From contig NC_018868.3 in NCBI RefSeq assembly GCF_000305785.2, positions 2,576,001 through 2,640,000 of the forward strand: a stretch of DNA of 64,000 bases, written 5' to 3'. Origin of the DNA: Simiduia agarivorans SA1 = DSM 21679. GTDB lineage: Bacteria > Pseudomonadota > Gammaproteobacteria > Pseudomonadales > Cellvibrionaceae. A program made the position numbers and the translations under genes. The notes beneath the pieces were generated by a model. That model saw nothing but the letters and a program-made list of their open reading frames with translations. It searched no databases and was not told the origin of the DNA. Shown piece by piece: positions 53,688 through 62,517 of this stretch (position 1 is the stretch's first letter; every line of letters begins with the position of its first letter).

Positions 53688-54935
53688 ATGGCTTACTTTC
53701 CCCGCGTGCAGGGTCGCTTGCACGTTGAATCCCTGCCTCTGGCGGATATCGCGCACGAATTCGGGACCCCCACCTATGTGTACAGCCGCGCCGCCCTGAC
53801 CGATGCCTTCCAGGCGTATCAGCACGCCCTCGGCGACCATCCCGGACTCGTGTGCTTTGCGGTAAAGGCCAATTCTAACCTGGGCGTTCTGGGGCTGTTG
53901 GCCGACCTGGGCGCGGGTTTCGATATTGTCTCTGAAGGTGAACTGGAGCGGGTCTTACTGGCCGGCGGCAAGCCCGAAAAAATTGTCTTTTCCGGCGTTG
54001 GCAAAACCCCGGCTGCCATGCGCAAAGCGCTGGAAGTGGGCGTGCATTGTTTCAATGTGGAATCGGAAGCCGAGCTGGAACTGCTGTCGGAGGTGGCCCT
54101 GCAATGCGGCACCACGGCGCCGGTTTCGCTGCGGGTGAACCCGGATGTGGATGCCAAAACCCACCCCTACATTTCCACCGGCCTGAAAGAGAACAAATTC
54201 GGGATCGATATTGCGCGCGCGCCCGAAGTTTACGCCCGTGCCGCGGCGTTAGCAGGCTTGCGGGTGGTGGGCGTGGATTGCCACATCGGTTCCCAGCTCA
54301 CCGAACTGGACCCCTTTCTGGATGCGCTCGATCGCCTGCTGGCGCTGATTAATCAACTCAAACACCGCGGCATCTCGCTCGAACACATCGATATTGGCGG
54401 CGGCCTGGGCGTGACCTATCAACAGGAAACACCGCCGCCCATCGCCGAGCTGATCAATGCCGTCAAAGCGCGCCTGTCGGACTCGGGTCTGGCCCTGGTC
54501 ATGGAGCCCGGCCGCTCCATTTGTGCCAATGCCGGTGTATTGCTGACCGAAGTGCTGTTCCTGAAGCCCACCGAGCACAAGAACTTTGCCATTATCGACG
54601 CCGCCATGAACGACAACATCCGGCCGGCCTTATACCAGGCCTGGCAAGGTGCGGAAGTGGTGGATCAGCACGCGGGCGAAACCAAAACCTGGGACCTGGT
54701 GGGCCCGGTCTGTGAAACCGGCGATTTTCTCGCCAAGGATCGCCCTCTGGCACTTGCAGCCGGCGACCTGATCGCAGTAATGTCCACGGGAGCTTACGGC
54801 TTTACCATGAGTTCCAATTACAACAGCCGGCCCCGCGCCGCTGAGGTGATGGTAGACGGCGACCGCGCCCACCTGGTGCGCGCACGTGAAACCCTGGCCG
54901 ACCTGACTCGTGGCGAGAGCCTGTTACCCAATTGA
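53688..54935 (+). CDS. lysA: Diaminopimelate decarboxylase
   Basis: 415 residues. PLP-binding Lys in VCFAVKANSNLGVL, the HIGSQLTEL segment, the glycine loop DIGGGLGVTY, the MEPGRSICANAG segment, and GPVCETGDFLAKDR near the C-terminus are all normal. It makes lysine from meso-diaminopimelate. Forms an operon with lptM, dapF, DUF484, xerC and yigB. Confidence 0.97.
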   Translation: MAYFPRVQGRLHVESLPLADIAHEFGTPTYVYSRAALTDAFQAYQHALGDHPGLVCFAVKANSNLGVLGLLADLGAGFDIVSEGELERVLLAGGKPEKIVFSGVGKTPAAMRKALEVGVHCFNVESEAELELLSEVALQCGTTAPVSLRVNPDVDAKTHPYISTGLKENKFGIDIARAPEVYARAAALAGLRVVGVDCHIGSQLTELDPFLDALDRLLALINQLKHRGISLEHIDIGGGLGVTYQQETPPPIAELINAVKARLSDSGLALVMEPGRSICANAGVLLTEVLFLKPTEHKNFAIIDAAMNDNIRPALYQAWQGAEVVDQHAGETKTWDLVGPVCETGDFLAKDRPLALAAGDLIAVMSTGAYGFTMSSNYNSRPRAAEVMVDGDRAHLVRARETLADLTRGESLLPN

Positions 54936-54990
54936 ACCCGTTTATCCAGGCCCGTGGGTCCTGGGATAGACGACCGGGAAAAGTAATACC

Positions 54991-55821
54991 ATGCGCCTCC
55001 GCTTTACCAAAATGCACGGCCTCGGCAATGACTTTGTCATGATCGATGCCATCAGCCAGCGGGTCCGGCTGACCCCGGAAAAAGTCCGCCAGTTGGCCGA
55101 CCGCCGCTTCGGAGTAGGTTGCGATCAGGTACTGATCGTAGAAGAACCCACCTCACCTGACGTGGATTTCCGCTACCGGATTTACAACGCCGATGGCAGC
55201 GAAGTGGAAAACTGCGGCAACGGCGCGCGTTGCTTCGCCAATTTCGTGCGCGAACGCAAACTCACCGGCAAGCAATCAATCGTGGTACAAACCGCCGCTG
55301 GCGTGATGACCCTGAACATTGCCGACGGCGATAAAGTGCAGGTGGATATGGGTGCGCCCGTGCTGGTGCCCGCGCAGGTGCCATTTCAGGCCAATGAGCA
55401 AGCGGCGACCTACGCCATCGAAGCGGATGGCCAGCAATGGCAGGTGAGCGCGGTGTCCATGGGTAATCCGCATTGCGTGCTGGTGGTGGACGACACCGAG
55501 ACTGCCCCGGTGGCGACGCTCGGCCCCGTACTGGAAGCGCATCCGTCCTTCCCCAACAAAGCCAATGTGGGCTTTATGCAGATCCTGTCGCGACGCGAAA
55601 TCAATCTTCGGGTCTACGAGCGCGGCGCCGGAGAAACCCTGGCCTGCGGCACCGGCGCGTGCGCGGCAGTGGTAGCGGGCCGGCTGCGCGACCTGTTAGA
55701 CTCGGACGTTGTGGTCAACCTGCCGGGTGGCAGCCTGACCATCCAGTGGCAAGGCGGCGAACACCCGGTGGTGATGACCGGGCCTACGGCGCACGTTTTC
55801 CACGGCCAGATAAAAATCTAA
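54991..55821 (+). CDS. dapF: Diaminopimelate epimerase
   Basis: 276 residues. The two catalytic cysteines lie in EVENCGNGARCFANF and GETLACGTGACAAVV; the start FTKMHGLGNDFVMIDA is characteristic. It interconverts LL- and meso-diaminopimelate for lysine and peptidoglycan. Confidence 0.97.
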   Translation: MRLRFTKMHGLGNDFVMIDAISQRVRLTPEKVRQLADRRFGVGCDQVLIVEEPTSPDVDFRYRIYNADGSEVENCGNGARCFANFVRERKLTGKQSIVVQTAAGVMTLNIADGDKVQVDMGAPVLVPAQVPFQANEQAATYAIEADGQQWQVSAVSMGNPHCVLVVDDTETAPVATLGPVLEAHPSFPNKANVGFMQILSRREINLRVYERGAGETLACGTGACAAVVAGRLRDLLDSDVVVNLPGGSLTIQWQGGEHPVVMTGPTAHVFHGQIKI

Positions 55822-55838
55822 TCGCAAGGACTAAACCT

Positions 55839-56510
55839 GTGTCTGAGCACACGATCAGCGATGCCGAAGTGGCCAAGTACCTGGCCGACAACCCCGACTT
55901 TTTCAGCCGCCACGGCGACCTGCTCGCCGACCTGACGCTTCCGCATGAAAGTGGCGAGGCCATTTCGCTGGTGGAAAAACAGGTGTCGGTGCTGCGCGAG
56001 CGCAACATGGACATGCGCCACCGCTTGTCCAACCTGCTCGACAATGCGCGCGAAAACGACAAGCTGTTCGACAAAACCAAACGCCTGGTATTGGCGCTGC
56101 TCGAGGGCCGGCGCGCGGAAGACACCATCAATGCGTTGCACTACAGCTTTGACAAAGACTTCCAGATCCAATTCACCCGCCTGGTGTTGTTCCGGCCACA
56201 AACCGGCAAACTGGGCCAGGCCCGTTGCGTCACGCTCACCGACGCCAAGGCACCGCTGGGGCGTATTCTGAAAACCCAGAAAGCGTTTTGTGGCCAGCTG
56301 GCCAATGAAGAAAAAGCCTACCTGTTCGGCGAGCAGGCACCGCTGGTGGCGTCTGCTGCCTTGGTACCGCTGATGCACGGCACCTGTTATGGCTTGTTGG
56401 TAGTGGGCAATCGCGACGCCAACTATTACCGCTCCAGCATGGGCACCCTGTTTCTGAGTTACATCGCCGAAGTGTTGAACCGGGTCTTGCCCTACCAACT
56501 GGACGCTTGA
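55839..56510 (+). CDS. DUF484 family protein
   Basis: 223 residues from a GTG, 17 bases after dapF. It starts with EVAKYLADNPDFFSRHGDLL and LTLPHESGEAISLVEKQVSV, the DUF484 signature, followed by a coiled coil and a GAF-like domain. Always found between dapF and xerC (E. coli yigA); role unclear. The stop overlaps the xerC start (TGATG). Confidence 0.9.
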   Translation: MSEHTISDAEVAKYLADNPDFFSRHGDLLADLTLPHESGEAISLVEKQVSVLRERNMDMRHRLSNLLDNARENDKLFDKTKRLVLALLEGRRAEDTINALHYSFDKDFQIQFTRLVLFRPQTGKLGQARCVTLTDAKAPLGRILKTQKAFCGQLANEEKAYLFGEQAPLVASAALVPLMHGTCYGLLVVGNRDANYYRSSMGTLFLSYIAEVLNRVLPYQLDA

Positions 56511-57427
56511 TGGACAGCGCGCCCTTCAGTCAGGAACTGGAATCCTTTCTGGTCTGGCTGGCGCGCGAACGCCGCCTCTCCTCCCACACCTGCGCCGCCT
56601 ACGCCCGCGATCTGGCCAAGCTCCAGCAATTTTGCGCCCAGCGCAATCTCGGCCTGGCCGATCTGGACGTGCACGCCGTGCGCCAATGCCTGGCCCAACA
56701 ACATCGCGCGGGTCTGGCCGGTAAAAGCTTGCGGCGCTGGCTCTCCGCCCTGCGCAGTTTTTTTGCCTACGGCGTACGCCAGCGCTGGTTGGCGGCCGAC
56801 CCCGCCGCCGGCATCACCGCCCCTAAAGTCGAGAAAAAGCTGCCCGCCACTCTGGATGTGGACGAAGTGGGCCAGCTGTTGAACTTCAGCCAGGACGACA
56901 GTCTCTCCAGCCGGGATCTGGCCATGCTGGAGCTGACCTATTCGTCCGGCCTGCGCCTGGCCGAGCTGGCAGGGCTCGACGTCACCGATCTGGACCTGTC
57001 CGATGCCACGGTCCGCGTCACCGGTAAGGGCAACAAAAGCCGGGTACTGCCAGTGGGACGGATGGCCGTGAGGGCGCTCCGGCAATGGCTCAAGGAGCGC
57101 GCGGACCTCGCCGCCGCCGGCGAAACCGCGCTGTTTGTCAGCCAACGGGGTAGTCGCATCAGCCATCGCCGCATTCAGCAACTGTTTGGTGAACACAGTC
57201 TGCGCCAACAACTGGACAAAGCGGTACACCCGCACATGCTGCGCCACTCCTTTGCCAGCCACATGCTGGAATCCTCCAGCGACCTGCGCGCGGTGCAGGA
57301 GTTACTGGGTCACGCCAACATCTCCACCACCCAGATATACACTCACCTGGATTTCCAGCACCTCGCCAAGGTCTATGATCAGGCCCACCCACGCGCCCAG
57401 AAAAAAGGGCCCACCGACGCCGAGTAA
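56510..57427 (+). CDS. xerC: Tyrosine recombinase XerC
   Basis: 305 residues. The core-binding domain (RERRLSSHTCAAYARDLAKL) is followed by the catalytic domain with Arg in YSSGLRLAELAGL, the H-x-x-R box HPHMLRHSFASHML, the second His in LLGHANISTTQIYTHL, and nucleophile Tyr277. With XerD it resolves chromosome dimers at dif. It lacks the additional domain of integron integrases, so it is not the missing IntI. Confidence 0.96.
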   Translation: MDSAPFSQELESFLVWLARERRLSSHTCAAYARDLAKLQQFCAQRNLGLADLDVHAVRQCLAQQHRAGLAGKSLRRWLSALRSFFAYGVRQRWLAADPAAGITAPKVEKKLPATLDVDEVGQLLNFSQDDSLSSRDLAMLELTYSSGLRLAELAGLDVTDLDLSDATVRVTGKGNKSRVLPVGRMAVRALRQWLKERADLAAAGETALFVSQRGSRISHRRIQQLFGEHSLRQQLDKAVHPHMLRHSFASHMLESSSDLRAVQELLGHANISTTQIYTHLDFQHLAKVYDQAHPRAQKKGPTDAE

Positions 57428-57540
57428 CGCGCGCCCGCCCGGCCTCTGTTCAGAACGCTGGGCGCATGATAGTCTCAATGATCAATCGCACGTCAGTCCA
57501 AGCCCAATAACATCGACGGCGATATAGGGGTAGGTGTATT

Positions 57541-58272
57541 TTGACCAGCACAATCAAGCTCATCAGTTTCGATCTGGACAACACGCTCTGGGATGCCACC
57601 CAGCTGTTGACGGCCGCGGAAATCCATACGCACCAGTGGCTGGAGCAGTTCTGCCCCAAGCTCACGCGCAAGTACAGCGCGGATCAGTTGCGCATGGCGC
57701 GCATGGAGTATTGGCAACGCCACCCCGAATTCCGTCATCTGATCACCCGCGTGCGCCGCGACAGCCTGCGCGCCAAACTGATCGAAGCCGGCTATTGCCT
57801 GAGCGAGGCCATTGAGCTGGCAGACCTGGCCATGGACGTGTTCATGGAAGCCCGTCACCGGGTGCACTATTACGACCATGCGCTCACCACGCTGGATGAC
57901 CTGCACAATCACTACCGCCTCGCCGCCATATCCAACGGCAATGCCTGCACCCAGCGCCTGGGCCTGAAGCAATTTGATTTTCATCTCAGCGCCGAAACCG
58001 TGGGTGCCGCCAAACCCAGCCCGGAGCCGTTCGAATTGGCCCTGGCCATGGCCGATGCCAACCCTGCGGAGATGGTACATATCGGCGATAACCCGCAAGA
58101 AGACATTCAGGCGGCCGCCAATCTGGGCATCAATACCATCTGGTACAACCCCACCAACAAACCCTGGGAACTCCAGCCCTGTCGCCCCAGTGCGACGGTG
58201 CGGTGTTTGTCACAGATTCCCGCTGCGATCGCCGGACTGATGCAGGCGCCGCTGGCTGCGCAGTGGGCGTAA
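57541..58272 (+). CDS. yigB: HAD-family phosphatase YigB
   Basis: 243 residues from a TTG. HAD motif I FDLDNTLWD, motif II ISNGNA, motif III Lys in GAAKPSPEPF, motif IV HIGDNPQEDIQAA. E. coli YigB is a phosphatase for a flavin-pathway intermediate; position after xerC is conserved. The stop overlaps the next gene by 10 bases. Confidence 0.88.
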   Translation: MTSTIKLISFDLDNTLWDATQLLTAAEIHTHQWLEQFCPKLTRKYSADQLRMARMEYWQRHPEFRHLITRVRRDSLRAKLIEAGYCLSEAIELADLAMDVFMEARHRVHYYDHALTTLDDLHNHYRLAAISNGNACTQRLGLKQFDFHLSAETVGAAKPSPEPFELALAMADANPAEMVHIGDNPQEDIQAAANLGINTIWYNPTNKPWELQPCRPSATVRCLSQIPAAIAGLMQAPLAAQWA

Positions 58273-58565
58273 GTAAAACCCGCACCAGCTTTTACCGCCG
58301 GCTCTATCTCGCCTGGTTGATCAACCGGGGCATCAATAACGTACCGGCCATTCAAGCCGCTACCGGCATGCCCCGACGCACCGCGCAGGACACCCTGAAC
58401 GCTATCCATGAGCTGGATATTGCCTGCGTATTTGAAGGTGCCAATAAAAATGGTGGCTATGAAATCGCAGACTGGGGGCCAATCAATCCAGCGTGGCTGG
58501 AGGCCAATGCCGGCCGGTTAGCGGAAGTGCTGGAATACCCCTTCCCACCTACGCCCACTGCGTGA
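58263..58565 (+). CDS. Small winged helix-turn-helix protein
   Basis: 100 residues from a GTG that overlaps the yigB stop. TSFYRRLYLAWLINRGINNV, IQAATGMPRRTAQDTLNAIH and ELDIACVFEGANKNGGYEIA form a FaeA-like winged helix. Common next to yigB in pseudomonad relatives; target unknown. Confidence 0.75.
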   Translation: MGVSKTRTSFYRRLYLAWLINRGINNVPAIQAATGMPRRTAQDTLNAIHELDIACVFEGANKNGGYEIADWGPINPAWLEANAGRLAEVLEYPFPPTPTA

Positions 58566-58577
58566 AAAGCATATACC

Positions 58578-58848
58578 GTAGGGTGGATTAGCAAAGCGTA
58601 ATCCACCAAAAAAACCCGGTAAATCGCTGGCTCGCCCTGAATGCCGCAGCCGCGCAAACGCCGCGGAATCCCGGTTCACACCTCAGACCAGAGCGCAAAA
58701 GGCACATGCCGTAGGGTGGATTAGCGAAGCGTAATCCACCAAAACAACCCGGCAGGTGCCCGGCCTCTCTGGCATACACTCACTACGCGCATGTGCTGCT
58801 TTACCCCATGGGTATCGCGGTGGATTACGCTTCGCTAATCCACCCTAC
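58578..58848. repeat. Three copies of a 30-bp imperfect palindrome
   Basis: Units at 58578-58607 and 58711-58740 (plus) and 58819-58848 (inverted) begin GTAGGGTGGATTAGC and end GCGTAATCCACC. GGTGGATTA and TAATCCACC pair. Copies 2 and 3 are identical. Part of a 628-base gap with no supportable gene. Confidence 0.85.
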
Positions 58849-58857
58849 AACAATTTC

Positions 58858-59174
58858 CTCGGGATGAGCTCCCGTTGGTCGCTGGCCTTCGCTGCGCTTC
58901 GATTGACTCAGGGGCGTCCTGCCCCTGACCGCTGCGCGGCGCTGGCGCGGCCCAAATCGTTCCTGACGATTTGTCGAACCGGGGGTTCGAACCAAGACCT
59001 TCGGATTTGCCATATAAAAAAGCCCACGCGGGAATGGGTAGAGGGGCTTTTTCAGGGTTGGGCACTGCCCTCGGGATGAGCTCCCGTTGGTCGCTGGCCT
59101 TCGCTGCGCTTCGGCTCGAACCCGGGGGTTCGAACCAAGACCTTCGGATTTGCCATATAAAAAAGCCCACGCGG
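58858..59174. repeat. Two interleaved direct repeats with tRNA 3'-end-like sequence
   Basis: A 44-bp unit starting CTCGGGATGAGCTCCCGTTG occurs at 58858-58901 and 59070-59113. A 51-bp unit starting GGGGGTTCGAACCAAGACC and ending AAAAAAGCCCACGCGG occurs at 58981-59031 and 59124-59174. The latter contains GGTTCGAACC and CTTCGGATTTGCCA, resembling a T-arm and acceptor end, and a half terminator. Confidence 0.8.
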
Positions 59175-59190
59175 TTGCGTGGGCTTTTTT
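59159..59190 (-). terminator. Rho-independent terminator for tRNA-Arg
   Basis: A GCCCACGC / GCGTGGGC stem with A and T runs on both sides works in either direction; on the minus strand it follows tRNA-Arg immediately. Confidence 0.85.
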
Positions 59191-59193
59191 ATA

Positions 59194-59270
<77 letters not shown>

Positions 59271-59419
59271 TTAAACGGAGTCGCGTTCAGCGAGAGCGCG
59301 CATGATACGCAGTTGGGGGGCGTTCGTCTATGGTTCACTGGTTTTCGCCGTGGCTGCTTTGTGGCTATAATGCGGGCTTTCGGGCCAATGGTGGCTCAGG
59401 TGAAAACAAGGGGAATTTC

Positions 59420-59845
59420 GTGGCGCAGATGAACAAGGTATGGGGTCTGTTTGCAGCAGCTGGTTTGGGGCTGTGTTTGTCCGTAGTAGCAATGGCCGAT
59501 CGCCAGCAAGACATTGCAGACCGGATCAAGCCGGCGGGCAAATCCTGCCTGGTGGGCGAAGAGTGCGCGGCCGCGCCCGTCGCAGTGGCGTCCAGTGACG
59601 GTCCCCGCAGTGGTGAACAGGTCTATACCACCAAATGCTTCAGCTGCCATGCCACCGGTGCCGCAGGCGCACCCAAGCTGGGTGATGCAGCCGCCTGGGC
59701 TCCCCGCATTGCCCAGGGTGCAGAAACACTTTACACCCACGCCATTGGCGGCCTGAACGGCATGCCAGCCAAGGGCCTGTGCATGGATTGCTCTGATGAT
59801 GAAATCAAAGCGGCAGTGGATCACATGGTGGCCGGCTCTCAGTAA
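59420..59845 (+). CDS. Cytochrome c5
   Basis: 141 residues from the GTG at 59420 (AAGGGGA seven bases upstream); an ATG at 59429 is the alternative. Signal peptide [20 protein letters not shown], then a single haem motif CFSCH in [20 protein letters not shown], Met ligand in LNGMPAKG, and the extra pair of cysteines near the C-terminus (GLCMDCSDD) typical of c5. It shuttles electrons in the periplasm. Confidence 0.88.
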   Translation: MAQMNKVWGLFAAAGLGLCLSVVAMADRQQDIADRIKPAGKSCLVGEECAAAPVAVASSDGPRSGEQVYTTKCFSCHATGAAGAPKLGDAAAWAPRIAQGAETLYTHAIGGLNGMPAKGLCMDCSDDEIKAAVDHMVAGSQ

Positions 59846-59860
59846 CGCCGTTCACTCCAT

Positions 59861-59890
59861 AAAAAAACCCGGCATATGCCGGGTTTTTTT
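59861..59890. terminator. Bidirectional terminator
   Basis: A perfect palindrome: A7, ACCCGGCAT/ATGCCGGGT stem, T7. It lies between the convergent cytochrome c5 and lipoprotein genes. Confidence 0.93.
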
Positions 59891-59921
59891 ATGCTTGGTC
59901 GAATTCGCCATTCAGATCCAG

Positions 59922-61280
59922 TTACTGCCCGAGACGGATAAACACGTGTTCCTCATCGTAATTATCAAAATACGCGGGTCGCTGCTTATCGGCGGACCGG
60001 GTTTCCAACCGACGCTGCTCACGGAACGCTGCAATGCCACCTTCCTGACCATAACCGTTAACGCCGATTTGCAGGGAATCAACAGACACCGCATCCAGTT
60101 CTAACGCCGTTTCGATATCGGCGGGCAAACTCAGATTCGGTATAGTGCCTTGCAAGGCGCCATCGATCTGCCATTTGAAATTGTCGCCGAGCGCAGAAAC
60201 ATACACCGACGCCCGGTTAGTGCCAAAACCTGAAAAATCGTAGGCGGCCGACTCATCGTTTAACACCTTGGTGGCGAGCGCTTCTATCTCGCTCACCAGC
60301 GTTACTTCGTTCTCGGCGATCAATACCTGAACCTGATCGGCCTGATCCACTTTCACCCGGCGGATAGCCCGATAAGTCAACTGATCTCCATTGGGTTTTG
60401 TCGTTGTGGAGCTCCGATAGCCCTGCACCATATTGCTGTCATTCAGCCCCGGGAAAACAAAATTTTTGTCCAGGCGGCGCTGGTTCCATATGCGACCGTA
60501 GGCGGAGTTGGCATAAACCCAGTAGTGGGTGATGTCGGAGGCATTGCTGGAAATGGTCAATGCCTCCCCGATTTGATTGTTGTTTTCGAACAGTTCGGGC
60601 GACAGCGCATAGCTGACCACGCCATTCGTCACAGTCAGAGTGGCGGCTACTGCGTCCGCGCTGATGTTTTCGGGATAGAGCATGAGATTGACAACGCTGG
60701 TATCCGCACCTGCATCAAAACAGACAGACACTGTATCCGTACCGCCAACGAGTCCGAGGTCGGGTTCAGAAGCAAAATCCACTGTCTGTAAGCGCAAGTT
60801 GTATTGTGCGTAGCTGTCGATCAATGCGTCACTGTCAAAGCTCACATCCTGACAACTGCAACCGGCGTCAAACCCGCTCTCTACATTGCTCCACACGCCC
60901 ACATCGCCAGCGGGAACATCCAGCCAGGTGTTTAAACGCCAGACGTTGCCGATTTTACTGACAGACGTCAGGTGCTTTGCAGCTTCGGGCCAAGCCATAG
61001 TGGCGGTCCCCTCGGCATCGGGCTGATAGGTTTCCAATACCGCGCCATCCTCGTCATGCACGACCCAGGTCGCTGTGGTATCGGGCACGGTGGACTCACA
61101 GTCTGAGCCTTTGGTTACCAACGACGCCGTCAATTCCGGTGTTGGTGTTGGCGTAGGCGTTGGACTCGGGGTTGGAGTTGGCGTAGGTGTTGGGCTCGGT
61201 GTCGGTGCCGGCGCGCCACCGCCGCCGCCACAGGCTGCCAGTAACAGTCCTCCCAACATTATCCCCAGGATCTTGTTCAT
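59922..61280 (-). CDS. Lipoprotein with Pro-Thr linker, unknown function
   Basis: 452 residues. Lipobox LGGLLLAACGGGGG, then a PTPTP-type linker (residues 22-49), then a ~400-residue globular domain with paired cysteines (SDCEST, AGCSCQD) and no recognised fold. The linker style is common in surface proteins of Cellvibrionaceae and relatives, where it joins modules on the outer membrane. The linker-coding DNA is a tandem repeat prone to slippage. Confidence 0.7.
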   Translation of the reverse strand: MNKILGIMLGGLLLAACGGGGGAPAPTPSPTPTPTPTPSPTPTPTPTPELTASLVTKGSDCESTVPDTTATWVVHDEDGAVLETYQPDAEGTATMAWPEAAKHLTSVSKIGNVWRLNTWLDVPAGDVGVWSNVESGFDAGCSCQDVSFDSDALIDSYAQYNLRLQTVDFASEPDLGLVGGTDTVSVCFDAGADTSVVNLMLYPENISADAVAATLTVTNGVVSYALSPELFENNNQIGEALTISSNASDITHYWVYANSAYGRIWNQRRLDKNFVFPGLNDSNMVQGYRSSTTTKPNGDQLTYRAIRRVKVDQADQVQVLIAENEVTLVSEIEALATKVLNDESAAYDFSGFGTNRASVYVSALGDNFKWQIDGALQGTIPNLSLPADIETALELDAVSVDSLQIGVNGYGQEGGIAAFREQRRLETRSADKQRPAYFDNYDEEHVFIRLGQ

Positions 61281-61469
61281 ATTGTTATCTCTTCCATGGT
61301 CTGATTTTATCGGCCAAAATTAGATCAAAGCATGGCACCTAAAACAACATGGAATCATTGCAAAAATCCGCCCGCTGGCGCCGGCATTGATTAGTATTCA
61401 TCACCGGTTGTTTGAATTGTTTCGCACAGGAAATGACTGGAAAGTCGATTACACAAATGTACTGCCAAT

Positions 61470-62510
61470 TCAGGGCGATTGAACCAGCACTACCTTGCCG
61501 ACCGATTGGCCTGAACGCAGGCAATCCAAAGCGGCTTTTGCATCCGCAAAGGCGAACACATGACCTACGTGTGGGGGCGACAGATTCAATGCAACACAAC
61601 CCTCCAGAAGCGCGTCAAACAACGCTTGCTCCTGCCAAAGCCAGATCAGATTGAATCCAAGTACAGACTTGTTCTCGCTGATCATATTCAGCAAGTCATA
61701 GCGCGGACGGGTTAAATAGCGCCAGGCGATCTTTAACCAATTGGGTTTATTGCCAGGGGTGAACTCGGCCGCACCAAATGCCACCAGACGCCCCATGGGC
61801 GCCAGTAAATCAAAGGCGTTTTTCTGAACAGCGCCACCGATGCCATCCAACACCAGATGCAGGGGGCGCTCGCCTAAATGCGATTGCAGTTGCTTACCGA
61901 AGTCCGGGCCACGCACCAGCACGTCGGTAAAGCCCAGAGCGTGCAGAAACCGTTTTTTGTGTTCATTGCCGACGGTGCCAATCGGATTAGCGCCCATCGC
62001 CCGCGCCATCTTCATGGCCTGCAACCCCACACCACCGGCAGCACTTTGAACCAGCACCTGCTGCCCCGGTTTGATATTGCCAAGCTCCGTTAACGCATAA
62101 AACGCGGTCAATGCCTGCACGGCAAAAGCCGCGCCCTGTTCGTAGGTCCAATCGTCAGGCAGCCCACGGCAGTGTTGTGGCAATACATCCACGCTATCGG
62201 CATAGGCGCCAAAGCGGATGCAGCCAAAGATGCGATCGCCGGGTTTGAAGTCGGTTGCGGCCTGTTCGCCCACAGCAACAACCACACCGGAAAACTCCAG
62301 CCCGGGCACAAAACTGCCCGCGGGCGTTGCGGAGTACAAACCGGTGAGGGCAAAAATATCGGCAAAGTTAAGCCCGACGGCTTGCACTGACACGCGGATT
62401 TTTTCCGGTGCCAGCGCCGGCATTGGCTCAGTGCACATTGCCAGATCAGACAGAGCGCCCGCTTTGGGCGTGCGCCACACCTGGCGGGTGCATGCTTCGT
62501 CGCGCGTCAT
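61470..62510 (-). CDS. MDR-family zinc-binding/quinone oxidoreductase-like dehydrogenase
   Basis: 346 residues. The GroES-like N-domain has VQAVGLNFADIFALTGLYSA and VPGLEFSGVVVAVG. The Rossmann NAD(P)-site is VLVQSAAGGVGLQAMKMARA (AAGGVG). It lacks the catalytic-zinc cysteines of alcohol dehydrogenases, pointing to the quinone oxidoreductase/VAT-1-type group. It starts seven bases after the decarboxylase stop, so the two are cotranscribed. Confidence 0.82.
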   Translation of the reverse strand: MTRDEACTRQVWRTPKAGALSDLAMCTEPMPALAPEKIRVSVQAVGLNFADIFALTGLYSATPAGSFVPGLEFSGVVVAVGEQAATDFKPGDRIFGCIRFGAYADSVDVLPQHCRGLPDDWTYEQGAAFAVQALTAFYALTELGNIKPGQQVLVQSAAGGVGLQAMKMARAMGANPIGTVGNEHKKRFLHALGFTDVLVRGPDFGKQLQSHLGERPLHLVLDGIGGAVQKNAFDLLAPMGRLVAFGAAEFTPGNKPNWLKIAWRYLTRPRYDLLNMISENKSVLGFNLIWLWQEQALFDALLEGCVALNLSPPHVGHVFAFADAKAALDCLRSGQSVGKVVLVQSP

Positions 62511-62517
62511 CGGGGCA

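Noticed and set aside
56510..57427. XerC as the missing integron integrase
   Set aside because: It sits in the conserved dapF-DUF484-xerC-yigB operon, has ordinary XerC length, and lacks the extra segment of IntI proteins.
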